Shown in pieces: positions 18,571 through 26,669 of a DNA stretch of 64,000 nucleotides. This DNA is from Phycisphaeraceae bacterium (GTDB lineage Bacteria; Planctomycetota; Phycisphaerae; Phycisphaerales; Phycisphaeraceae): the NCBI GenBank assembly GCA_040222855.1, contig JAVKCD010000019.1, positions 666,912 through 730,911 of the forward strand, read 5' to 3'. The notes beneath the pieces were generated by a model. That model saw only the letters and a list, made by a program, of their open reading frames with translations. It did no database searches and was not told the origin of the DNA. The stretch's first letter is position 1; each line of letters starts with the position of its first letter. Both the position numbers and the translations under genes were made by a program.

Positions 18571-19182
18571 ATGAAGACACGTGACAAGAACGACCAACAG
18601 AGATTGATGGCTTACTTGGCTGCCGCCGGGATGGGTGCTTTTGCCTTTGGGGCGAACGCCGAAGCAGGCATCATCCACACGCCCGTGGAGCCCGCCCTGA
18701 CCGTGGTTCCCAATCCCGGCACACCGTCGGCCTTCAACATCGACTTCGATAACGACGGCACCATCGATGGCGCCATCGTAAACAGCTCCGTCAACCTGAC
18801 AGCCCGCTCTTTCGCCCCGGCAAGCACGCTTGCGTCCTCGGGCAGCTACTACGCCCGATCATTCACCCCGGGCTCGCTCATCGACGGCAGCGCCAGCCCC
18901 GCGGCCGGTGCCAAACTGATGACCAATCGCGGTGCCGGCTATGACTTCGTCGGCCAGGGCAACTTCCTCGGGTACAGCTTCGAGATCGACGGCAACACCC
19001 ACTACGGCTGGGTCCAGGTCGATGTCAGCGCTGACCTGCTCAATGCCACGGTCACCGGCTATGCCTACGAGTCAACCCCCGACACCGGCATCGTCGCTGG
19101 CGCTATCCCCGAGCCCACCTCGCTCGCGCTGCTCGCAGCCGGTGCAGGTGCACTCGGCCTCCGCCGTCGCGATGCCGCCTAA
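18571..19182 (+). CDS. PEP-CTERM protein, tandem paralogue 1
   Basis: A 203-aa exported protein with a strong GAGGAGG ribosome site. An unusually long charged head (MKTRDKNDQQRL) precedes the signal helix (about 15-33). The body includes FDNDGTIDGAI and FLGYSFEIDGNTHYGWVQVDV and ends with YESTPDT. The tail PEPTSLALLAAGAGAL plus RRR is a PEP-CTERM sorting signal, which the exosortase system cleaves during transfer to the cell surface. The body belongs to a family common in planctomycete and cyanobacterial surface proteins, with no assigned activity. The next gene encodes a longer paralogue with the same head type, YESTPDT motif and tail. Confidence 0.85.
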   Translation: MKTRDKNDQQRLMAYLAAAGMGAFAFGANAEAGIIHTPVEPALTVVPNPGTPSAFNIDFDNDGTIDGAIVNSSVNLTARSFAPASTLASSGSYYARSFTPGSLIDGSASPAAGAKLMTNRGAGYDFVGQGNFLGYSFEIDGNTHYGWVQVDVSADLLNATVTGYAYESTPDTGIVAGAIPEPTSLALLAAGAGALGLRRRDAA

Positions 19183-19197
19183 AACCAACTCTACCCC

Positions 19198-19221
19198 TCA
19201 CCGGTCTTGACGGACCGGTGA
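19198..19221 (+). terminator. Hairpin between tandem PEP-CTERM genes
   Basis: A perfect 9-bp stem TCACCGGTC / GACCGGTGA with a 6-base loop lies 15 bases after the stop of the first PEP-CTERM gene. It is followed by AGGTTT and not a long T run, so it may be a weak terminator or an mRNA-processing or stabilising hairpin. Confidence 0.6.
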
Positions 19222-19276
19222 AGGTTTCCCACCCAAGCCACTTACACCACGCACGAATTAAAGGCGGAGCATCGTT

Positions 19277-20425
19277 ATGAATGAGTACACCGGCAAAAGG
19301 CTCCTCGGCTACACCACCGCAGCTACCCTTGGTGCCTTCGGGACCGGCCAGACGGCTCAGTCTGCGGTCGTCTACACTGATCTCGTTCCCGACATCACCG
19401 TCGGCGCCGTTCCCGGCGAAGACGAAACCTTCGCCATCGACTTCAACGGTGACGGCGTCGACGACGCTCTCGCCCTACGCGTCATCATCAACAGCTTCTC
19501 CAATAACGTCCAGTTCCGCGCCTTCGGCTACGACCGGATCGATGACCCTGACGCCCCGGACATCCTTCCCTCCGATATCCCCGGCGAATGGGTCGAGCAG
19601 AACTGGGTCTTCTCCAACGGGCCAGCCGACAAAGGCCCCAACATCACCTATTACGCCCGCTCCTTCCCAGCTGGCACCACCATCGACGACTCACTCAACC
19701 GAACCGGCTTCAAAGACCCCAAGCCACCCTCAGGCGGCTACGGCATCGCCGCCCGCGCCCTCTTCGGCACCCCCTACAACTTCATCAACACCGGCGGATT
19801 CCTCGGCTTCCAGTTCGAGATCCCCGACGATCCGATCGGCTCCCTTGACAACGATGGCGTTGGACAGGACCTCCCCGTCGGCGGCAGCACCACTCACTAC
19901 GCATGGCTCGAAGTCGACATCGTCTTCGACAGCAATACCGAGCCGCAGGTCATCCTCAAGAGCTGGGCTTACGAGTCCACCCCCGACACCTCGCTGGTCA
20001 CAGGCGACATTCCTGTTGGTCTGCCCGGCGACTTCAACGGTGACAGCATCGTCGATGCAGCAGACATCGACATCCTCTTCCAGGACCTCGGCGACCCTGC
20101 CCTCGACCTCGACGGCGACAGCGACTCCGACCAGGATGATGTTGATTTTCTCATCGGCACGATTCTTGGCACAGTCGCTGGCGATGCCAATCTCGACCAG
20201 ACCGTCGATCTCATCGACCTCAGTGCCCTGGCCTCAAACTTCAACGCCACTGGCGTCGGCTGGGCATCGGGCGATTTCAGTGGAGATACCATCGTCGACC
20301 TCATCGACCTCAGTCTTCTCGCCACTAACTTCGGCTTCTCGGCAGCACCCGCCATCCCCGAGCCCACCTCGCTGGCTCTGCTGGCTGCCGGTGCCGGAGC
20401 ACTCGCAACCCGGAAGCGACGCTGA
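19277..20425 (+). CDS. PEP-CTERM protein with dockerin-like repeats, tandem paralogue 2
   Basis: A 382-aa paralogue of the preceding protein: similar charged head (MNEYTGKRLLG), the pattern FLGFQFEIP...HYAWLEVDI and YESTPDT. After about residue 250 it gains acidic EF-hand/dockerin-like repeats: GDFNGDSIVDAADI, LDGDSDSDQDDV, then GDANLDQTVDLIDLSALASNF and GDFSGDTIVDLIDLSLLATNFG. The PEPTSLALLAAGAGAL tail is nearly identical to its neighbour's. The repeats probably bind Ca2+ and either stiffen the stalk near the membrane or mediate cohesin-type contacts. The protein should sit on the outer surface. No enzymatic motif is seen. Confidence 0.85.
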   Translation: MNEYTGKRLLGYTTAATLGAFGTGQTAQSAVVYTDLVPDITVGAVPGEDETFAIDFNGDGVDDALALRVIINSFSNNVQFRAFGYDRIDDPDAPDILPSDIPGEWVEQNWVFSNGPADKGPNITYYARSFPAGTTIDDSLNRTGFKDPKPPSGGYGIAARALFGTPYNFINTGGFLGFQFEIPDDPIGSLDNDGVGQDLPVGGSTTHYAWLEVDIVFDSNTEPQVILKSWAYESTPDTSLVTGDIPVGLPGDFNGDSIVDAADIDILFQDLGDPALDLDGDSDSDQDDVDFLIGTILGTVAGDANLDQTVDLIDLSALASNFNATGVGWASGDFSGDTIVDLIDLSLLATNFGFSAAPAIPEPTSLALLAAGAGALATRKRR

Positions 20426-20458
20426 GCACACCTCGACCGATAGGTAGGTCACGTTCGT

Positions 20459-22462
20459 ATGAGTGACGCGCCCGCGAAGAGCAAACGCGTGCTGCTGATC
20501 GGCTGGGACGCAGCTGACTGGCAGATGATCGATCCGCTGCTTCAGGCGGGCGCGATGCCCAACCTCGCGGGCATGATCGGTCGTGGAGTCCGTGGCAACC
20601 TCGCTACCATCCGCCCGATCCTATCACCCATGCTCTGGACATCCATTGCCACCGGCAAGCGTGCCGACAAGCATGGCATCTGCGGCTTTACCGAACCCAG
20701 ACCCGATGGCACCGGCATCCGCCCCGTCTCCAGCACCAGCCGATCCACCAAGGCCATCTGGAACATCCTCCACCAGAAGGGCTTCACCAGCGCCGTCTGT
20801 TCATGGTTCGCCAGCCACCCCGCCGAACCCATCCGCGGTTCTATCGTGACCGATCAATACGCCCGTCAACTCGCCGTCCTCGATTGCGAAATCGATCCTG
20901 GACCCGGTACCTTCCATCCCGCTGAACTCGCCGAGGACCTCAACCCCTATCGCGTCGACCCGCGAATGCTCGACGCGGCCGCCCTGGTCCCCTTCATCCC
21001 ACATGCCGCCGAGATAGACCAGGGCAAAGACGGCCGCCTGATGACGCTCGCCCATCTCGTCGCCAAGGCCTCAACCGTCCACGCCGCCGGCTGTCACCTC
21101 CTCCGCGAAACCGACTGGGACTTCGCGGCCATCTACTACGACGCTATTGATCACTTCGGCCACCAGTTCATGCCCTACCACCCGCCCGCCGTCCCCGGCA
21201 TCGACGAACGCGATGCCCGTATCTACGGCCCCGTCATGGAAGGATGCTACCGCTTCCACGACATGATGCTCGGGACGCTCCTCCAACTCGCTGGTCCCGA
21301 CGCCGACGTCATTCTCGTCAGCGACCACGGCTTCTTCAATGATCAGGAACGTCTTGGCACCGATGCCACAGAAGACCCCGAGCACTGGCACCGACCCTTT
21401 GGCATCGTTGTTGCATCCGGACCCAGCTTCAAGAAGCAGGAGACGCTCTACGGAGCGACACTCCTCGACGTCACCCCCACCATCCTCTCGCTCTTCGATC
21501 TTCCTCTAGGCGGAGACATGGATGGTCGCCCATGGATTGAGGTCTTCAGCCAGCCCGTCACGCCAGACCGTGTCTTTAGTTGGGACAAGGTCCCGGGCGA
21601 CGCCGCTTGTCACGAACCCAATGCCGAGGAAGACGACCCCGTCGCCGCCGCTGAAGCCATCGCGCAACTCGTTGCTCTGGGCTACATCGATGACCCGGGC
21701 GAAGACGCCAACACCGCCGTCCGTAACACAGCGCGCGACTTGCTGACCAACCGGGCCTCAGCCCTCGCCGACAGCCGCCGCGCCGCCCAAGCCATCCCGA
21801 TCTGGGAAAAGCTGATCCAGGAAAACCCCGAGGAAGAAGGCTTCCGATTCCAACTCGCACGAACCGCACTCGTCGTCGGACAACTTGATATATGCGAGCA
21901 CGAGCTAGGTGTCCTCAAGAAAAACCACCCCGATTCACCGACCATCCTGCTCCTTCAGGCAGAAATCCATCTCGTCCGCAACCAAACGCAGCAGGCACTC
22001 GACCTCGTCCTCCAGGCCAACGATGCCGAACCCGACACCGTCCGCATCCTCAACACCCTCGGGCGCATCTACCTCCGTACCAAACAGCACGAACAAGCCC
22101 ACGAAATCTTCGAACAAAGCCTGCAGCTCGAACGCGAAAGCCCCGTTGTTCACGATGGGCTTGCACAGGCCTACATCAGCCTCAAGCAGTTCGAGAAGGC
22201 CATCGAGCACGCACTCGAAGCCATCGGCTACATCCACCATTACCCTGCCGCACATCTCCACCTCGGCATAGCCCTCGCCGAATCAGGCATGGACGACCCC
22301 GCGATCCAGGCTCTCGAAGTCTGCCTCGGTATGGCACCCGAAAACAAGATCGCTCACCAGTGGCTGGCTAAACTTTACGCGTGCAATGACCGTGACAGAA
22401 GAAAAGCTCAGGAACATGAACTCATGGGACGCACCATCCTCACCCTTGGAAGCAAACCATGA
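20459..22462 (+). CDS. Alkaline-phosphatase-superfamily phosphodiesterase-like protein with TPR repeats
   Basis: Residues 1-400 form an alkaline-phosphatase-superfamily domain of the type I phosphodiesterase/nucleotide pyrophosphatase kind. Visible motifs are LLIGWDAAD (D17, metal), ATIRPILSP (S56 in the nucleophile position), ATGKRADKHGI, YYDAIDHFGH and ILVSDHGFF (metal ligands). Residues 430-667 are tetratricopeptide repeats (RFQLARTALVVGQLDICEHEL, DGLAQAYISLKQFEKAIEHA). It has no signal peptide, so it is probably cytoplasmic. The last four bases overlap the start of the GH16 gene (22459-22462). The family includes transferases and hydrolases of phospho-head groups; with TPRs beside exosortase-substrate genes, a role in surface polymer or lipid modification is possible but unproven. 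Confidence 0.75.
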   Translation: MSDAPAKSKRVLLIGWDAADWQMIDPLLQAGAMPNLAGMIGRGVRGNLATIRPILSPMLWTSIATGKRADKHGICGFTEPRPDGTGIRPVSSTSRSTKAIWNILHQKGFTSAVCSWFASHPAEPIRGSIVTDQYARQLAVLDCEIDPGPGTFHPAELAEDLNPYRVDPRMLDAAALVPFIPHAAEIDQGKDGRLMTLAHLVAKASTVHAAGCHLLRETDWDFAAIYYDAIDHFGHQFMPYHPPAVPGIDERDARIYGPVMEGCYRFHDMMLGTLLQLAGPDADVILVSDHGFFNDQERLGTDATEDPEHWHRPFGIVVASGPSFKKQETLYGATLLDVTPTILSLFDLPLGGDMDGRPWIEVFSQPVTPDRVFSWDKVPGDAACHEPNAEEDDPVAAAEAIAQLVALGYIDDPGEDANTAVRNTARDLLTNRASALADSRRAAQAIPIWEKLIQENPEEEGFRFQLARTALVVGQLDICEHELGVLKKNHPDSPTILLLQAEIHLVRNQTQQALDLVLQANDAEPDTVRILNTLGRIYLRTKQHEQAHEIFEQSLQLERESPVVHDGLAQAYISLKQFEKAIEHALEAIGYIHHYPAAHLHLGIALAESGMDDPAIQALEVCLGMAPENKIAHQWLAKLYACNDRDRRKAQEHELMGRTILTLGSKP

Positions 22463-23538
22463 AACCATCAATCCCCCTCGCCATTGCCGCCACGATCCTG
22501 ACGATCTCGACGGCGCCCCTTGACGCCGCGCAAAGCATCGTGGATGGCTTCAACGGCTCCAGCATTAACCCCGGCATCTGGGAAATCCGCCTCGCACAAT
22601 GGGGCGGGACCGGCCGCAACGGCGGCGTCATCCCCGAGAACGTCTCCATCGCCAACGGGATCGTCTCCATCGATGGTAATGGCGACCTCTACACCGGCCC
22701 CAAACGCGGCTGGAACGCCAACGGCTACCGAGAAGACCATGGCCGCAGATCAGGCGGCGCGATCCGAACCCGCGAACCCCAGGGACCCGGACGCTTCGAA
22801 GTCCGCATGAAACCTGTCTTTGAAGACGGTGTCACGACCGCGATGTGGACCTTCTTCTACAACTTCAACGGCGGCGACGTCATCAACCACGAGATCGATA
22901 TCGAACTCCTCAACCGCCAAACCGCCTCGCCCACCGGCTTCCGCTCCGACTACACCACCATGAACACCTGGCTTGGCGAAATCCCCTCACAAGCCAACCT
23001 CCAACGTGTCAGCATCATCGATGAAGAAGGCGACCCCGCCCCCCAGGACCTCGGCGGCTTCCATACCTACCGCTTCGACTGGTTCGCTGGCGAAGGCGTC
23101 GCCAACCCACGTGTCGAGTTCTACGTCGATGGTGTCCACCACTACACCAGCCGGGAGTTCATCCCTACCATCCCCGGCCGATTCACCGTCGGTATGTGGT
23201 TCCCCTTCAACTGGGCCGGCCAGCCCGATTTCGTCACCCGAACCCTCGAAATCGACCGGGTCGCCATCACACCTCTTGCGAACATCATCCCCGGCGACGC
23301 CACCGGCGACGGCCAAGTCAACCTCACTGACCTGAGTATCCTCGCCTCCAACTTCGGCTCCACAGAAGCCGCATGGTCCCTCGGCGACTTCTCTGGCGAA
23401 GGCGAGGTCAATCTCGTCGACCTGTCCCTGCTCGCCTCAAACTTTGGCCAAACCACCGCCGACCTCCCAGAACCAGGAACTCTGACCCTAAGCCTCCTTG
23501 CGCTTGCCACCACCGCCCGCCGTGCCCTCAGGCCGTAA
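22459..23538 (+). CDS. GH16 endo-glucanase-like protein with dockerin-like module and PEP-CTERM
   Basis: A 359-aa secreted protein: signal peptide to about residue 24, GH16 beta-jelly-roll domain (about 25-280), dockerin-like pair (GDATGDGQVNLTDLSILASNFG, then GDFSGEGEVNLVDLSLLASNFG) and a PEP-CTERM tail (PEPGTLTLSLLALATT). The GH16 active site is seen as HEIDIELL with E145 (nucleophile), D147 and E149 (acid/base). It should hydrolyse an extracellular beta-glucan or galactan such as laminarin, agar or carrageenan; which one cannot be told. Its ATG overlaps the stop of the TPR/phosphatase gene by four bases, suggesting a coupled operon. It is the last gene before the accessory region. Confidence 0.88.
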   Translation: MKPSIPLAIAATILTISTAPLDAAQSIVDGFNGSSINPGIWEIRLAQWGGTGRNGGVIPENVSIANGIVSIDGNGDLYTGPKRGWNANGYREDHGRRSGGAIRTREPQGPGRFEVRMKPVFEDGVTTAMWTFFYNFNGGDVINHEIDIELLNRQTASPTGFRSDYTTMNTWLGEIPSQANLQRVSIIDEEGDPAPQDLGGFHTYRFDWFAGEGVANPRVEFYVDGVHHYTSREFIPTIPGRFTVGMWFPFNWAGQPDFVTRTLEIDRVAITPLANIIPGDATGDGQVNLTDLSILASNFGSTEAAWSLGDFSGEGEVNLVDLSLLASNFGQTTADLPEPGTLTLSLLALATTARRALRP

Positions 23539-23581
23539 ACCATCAACTGGCCTGCACTTCGCGGAACGTCAGTTCCCCTAA

Positions 23582-23716
23582 CCTCTTCGCGACACGGAAG
23601 GGGGTGATCCAGAACCCGAGATTCAGGTTAAGCGGCAGAATGTGCGTGGCGATCCACGATTGCTCTATTCAGTGATGCAGGTAATCGCAAAAGTCTGTTC
23701 AGTGTCTAACAAAGGT
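23582..23716 (+). pseudogene. 3' remnant of DDE transposase (same family as 35554-36785)
   Basis: The reading frame from 23582 gives PLRDTEGGDPEPEI, then QVKRQNVRGDPRLLYSV. This matches the C-terminus of the transposase at 35.5-36.8 kb (PLRYTEGGDIQPEI, KVKRKNVRGDPRLLYPV) nearly codon for codon. The DNA after it (AACAAAGG and a G/C-rich end) also resembles the sequence beyond the other copy's stop. Only about 45 codons survive, and the 5' end is replaced by unrelated sequence. It marks the left border of the accessory block and lies in the same orientation as the larger copy. Confidence 0.85.
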
Positions 23717-23785
23717 CGGTTGGCGGAGTGCGCTGCTCCCGTCCTCAGTGACCCGCACCCAGTTTCTGATGCAAGAATCGGGGCC

Positions 23786-23817
23786 TTCAACCGGCCAGGC
23801 ATACCTGGCCGGTTGAA
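23786..23817. terminator. Perfect 14-bp palindrome between convergent genes
   Basis: TTCAACCGGCCAGG (23786-23799) and CCTGGCCGGTTGAA (23804-23817) form a perfect 14-bp stem with a 4-base CATA loop. It lies between the plus-strand GH16/transposase remnant and the end of the minus-strand MFS gene, so it could act as a bidirectional terminator. No T run follows on either side, so a transposon-associated hairpin is also possible. Confidence 0.5.
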
Positions 23818-23887
23818 GCGAACTCGCTGGGGCCAGGTTGCCCAAGGCACTGTGGGCATGGGTTCCGAAGACGACGAAATAGCCAGA

Positions 23888-25435
23888 CTAGCGACCGAGC
23901 CCCTTCGAGAGTCGTTGGGCTGTTCTGATTGCAGCGCCGGTAGGAATCGTCACCAACCGGGTGACGCCACCGCTTGGGCCGACCACTGAGAACACTGATC
24001 GTCGAAGAGCGATTTTTAGCTCTGCGAAGACGACCGCCTCCTCTACCTCCCCTTTTTCTGTTACAGCAGTCAACCGGTGAAGTGCGTAAAGTCCAGCAAA
24101 GAAAGCGATCACGAATAGAAAATCCAGACCGCGAAGATCAAATGCCGGTAGATTCAGCGGCTCAGTTAGCGACGTTTCGAACCAGGTCAGGCTTACACGT
24201 AGCACGCGTCCTGTGAAGTAATCACCAAGAAATCCAGCGAGCAATGGCGAGATCGCGGCACCCAAGCCGGTCACCAATGCATTGGTTGCCAGGAAGGCTG
24301 TTGCCTCTCCACGCGGAGCCGCCTTCAGCGCAAGATTACCTGCCGCTAGAGCAACACCCGAGGTTGCGACGCCTAGGACGACATGTGCGATGATCAGCAG
24401 AGGCCACGTTGCCCAGTAGAAACCGGTTGCCACTCCTCCCGGGGCCTCTCCCCCCGTCAGCGGCGCAGCATCAAGCGTCATGATGGGCCAGAATAGAAAA
24501 GAGATCACCAAGACAAGACCCGATGCTCCAATGACTGCCTTATTACTAAAGCGATCTGCAAGAGCTCCCCAGATCGGAAATAGGGCGACGTTGATTAGTT
24601 GTGTCATGACAGTCAAGCCAACGACAACACCCAGACTTAATCCAAGTCTCTCAAACATATAAACAGCGAAGAAGGGCAATGCCAGATTCTGTGCAAACGC
24701 CCACGTGCCCATAAAGATGAGAACCATCCTGAACGATCGGCTCATCAATGGGCGTTGAATTAGTGCCCAAGGGCTAGCCAGTGGCATCTTGGGCAACCCA
24801 GGATCGTGCACACCACCAAGATGGTAGGTCCCGATCACGCCGAGTACTCCAGCCAATGCGAATATTAGCGAGTACGGAAGGATGGGCCCAAGTGCCTTCG
24901 TTGTTACATCCAGACCGGCGGCGATAGCAACAACCAAGCTCAATACCGCGCCTACACCGATCGCGACCGCAAGGCGTTTGCCCATGTGCCGTCCAAGGAC
25001 ACGTTCTGGAACGACGTCACGCATCCAACTGCCGTAGGCACAACCGCTGATGGATGCGAGCAGGCAGTGAGCAACAATGATCAGTAGTAGTGCTGGAATT
25101 TGTAGTGTTGTAGGCAGTATCCACGGGATCAAGGCCACCAAGAGAAACAAGAGTCTTGCTATCCACGCTCCGGCAACGGTAATTAGGCGTCTGCGACGCA
25201 GTGTCTGAACAAGATAGATCGCGGGGATCTGCGCCATCTGGCAGAGCGGTCCGATTGCTGCAATAATTCCGATTGTCCACTTGTCGCCACCCATAGCGAG
25301 GACGAGCCCAACCATAAAGGCACCGCCTGTCAGGACGACCATTGACTGGCTAAAGATATGATCAATAGCTAGTAGCCGTAGATCGCGCCGCGTGTTTGGT
25401 ATGTGTTGCTTGTCTGCGCTATCCGTCATCTTCAT
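23888..25435 (-). CDS. MFS transporter
   Basis: A 515-aa, roughly 12-helix protein of the major facilitator superfamily. An N-terminal pair of helices precedes the basic loop LRRRRLITVAGAW in the usual intracellular position, a long central loop follows helix 6, and FPIWGALADRFSNK matches the second-half loop motif. The start is placed at ATG 25435 (MKMTDSADK), with an unlikely longer reading to 25486. It is 259 bases downstream of the C45 gene and may have its own promoter. As the only transporter next to the decarboxylase/ligase cluster, it could export or import that pathway's product; the substrate is unknown. Confidence 0.8.
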   Translation of the reverse strand: MKMTDSADKQHIPNTRRDLRLLAIDHIFSQSMVVLTGGAFMVGLVLAMGGDKWTIGIIAAIGPLCQMAQIPAIYLVQTLRRRRLITVAGAWIARLLFLLVALIPWILPTTLQIPALLLIIVAHCLLASISGCAYGSWMRDVVPERVLGRHMGKRLAVAIGVGAVLSLVVAIAAGLDVTTKALGPILPYSLIFALAGVLGVIGTYHLGGVHDPGLPKMPLASPWALIQRPLMSRSFRMVLIFMGTWAFAQNLALPFFAVYMFERLGLSLGVVVGLTVMTQLINVALFPIWGALADRFSNKAVIGASGLVLVISFLFWPIMTLDAAPLTGGEAPGGVATGFYWATWPLLIIAHVVLGVATSGVALAAGNLALKAAPRGEATAFLATNALVTGLGAAISPLLAGFLGDYFTGRVLRVSLTWFETSLTEPLNLPAFDLRGLDFLFVIAFFAGLYALHRLTAVTEKGEVEEAVVFAELKIALRRSVFSVVGPSGGVTRLVTIPTGAAIRTAQRLSKGLGR

Positions 25436-25694
25436 GCCAGCTACAGTAACAGGTCTAGAGTGTCCTGATTCGCAGGGAGACGACACATATCCACAAGACC
25501 CAGATCACAGGCTAAGTCTCGCTAGATGCTCGGACAATACGACACCACCGCGACGATCACAGATACTGATTCTGCGTATCGGCACAGGTCGTCTCGTTTA
25601 TACAGCCAGAGCCAAGGTGGTAAGATAAAACACATACTCTACTTGACAGTCATGAATATCGTCTGGTCGTTGAAGCATGGCTTAATCAGAAGAT

Positions 25695-26657
25695 TCAATC
25701 AGCCAGTTGAACCGAGAAATATCGGTCGCGTGTGTTGCTGATAGAGAACTGTTCCGATTGTGTTGGCCAGTGTAGGCGGAGACTTCTCGTAGCCGCTGAA
25801 TACTCGGCGACATAAAGCGTTCCGCTCGCTTTGGCGTAGTTGCCCCGCCATACTGGTGGCACCAGGAAGGCGCGGCGGGCACTATCTATAGTTTGAGTCG
25901 ATTCCAGGAGTGATTCCGCGCATCGCAGGCGAGCTTCACTCTCAACAAACTGTGCATACGCAGGCCACTCAACCGCTCCTTGCTGATTGGCTGATGCCCG
26001 CCTGGCCACAAATCTGGCTGGCCGGTCTGGCCCCATGAAAGCGGTGATAAAGTCACCAGATGCATCAACGACAACAAAGGTATAAGGCATGTAAACAGGC
26101 AGCCGTTTTAGGGCACTCTTCGCCTCGGTGACCGTCTTGCAGGTCTGAATCACGTATCTGCAAATCAGAGATGCTGAAAACCCATCACCACACGCCTGTC
26201 GGCCACCAAACGCCAGTGCGATCGCAAGGCCATGTTCGTTGATGCCGTCGAGTGCGCCCCAGAGACAATCCGACATGGCGAGTGTCGAAGTTCCACTCCA
26301 TTCGCTATTTAGGACCAATCGATCGAAAAGATTAGGGTGATGATCGTAGCTTCGTAGCAGGATCGGTCCCGTGTCATCTGACAGGACCAGCTGTGTACAA
26401 GCGCGAACGACCGGAGGCGGATTGTACATTGACAGGAATCTCTGGACCTCTATAGTTCCCCCGAATCGCTCATGAAGATGATCGTAGAGTTTGATCAGTT
26501 CTGGCATATGCCGGTGAAGTTGCAGGCGACCGTGTTGGCCGTCATCCACGGAAGATCGCTGCATCCATTTCTGGTAAGCGGGCCAGTAGGTAGCGAAGAT
26601 GTTTTCTAGCTGACTGCTCGACGGGCTATCTGTTACGACACGAAAGTCGAGCTGCAC
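25695..26657 (-). CDS. C45-type Ntn-hydrolase (acyl-CoA:6-APA acyltransferase / carcinine hydrolase-like)
   Basis: A 320-aa protein of the peptidase C45 / linear amide C-N hydrolase group. These proteins are made as precursors and self-cleave before a Cys that becomes the N-terminal nucleophile. Here the expected Cys is C87 in VVRACTQLVL, followed by family motifs GPILLRSYDHHP, GALDGINEHGLAIAL and LICRYVIQTCKTVTEAKSALKRLP. Family members transfer acyl groups to amines (penicillin acyltransferase) or cleave beta-alanyl amines (carcinine hydrolase). The gene follows the ATP-grasp ligase by 12 bases, so it probably forms or breaks an amide bond on a product of the same pathway. There is no signal peptide. 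Confidence 0.75.
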   Translation of the reverse strand: MQLDFRVVTDSPSSSQLENIFATYWPAYQKWMQRSSVDDGQHGRLQLHRHMPELIKLYDHLHERFGGTIEVQRFLSMYNPPPVVRACTQLVLSDDTGPILLRSYDHHPNLFDRLVLNSEWSGTSTLAMSDCLWGALDGINEHGLAIALAFGGRQACGDGFSASLICRYVIQTCKTVTEAKSALKRLPVYMPYTFVVVDASGDFITAFMGPDRPARFVARRASANQQGAVEWPAYAQFVESEARLRCAESLLESTQTIDSARRAFLVPPVWRGNYAKASGTLYVAEYSAATRSLRLHWPTQSEQFSISNTRDRYFSVQLAD

Positions 26658-26669
26658 AGTTGACTGCCC

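Noticed and set aside
19281-20447. A 388-codon alternative frame over the second PEP-CTERM gene
   Set aside because: Ser/Pro-rich shadow reading; the other frame has a PEP-CTERM tail and dockerin-like repeats.
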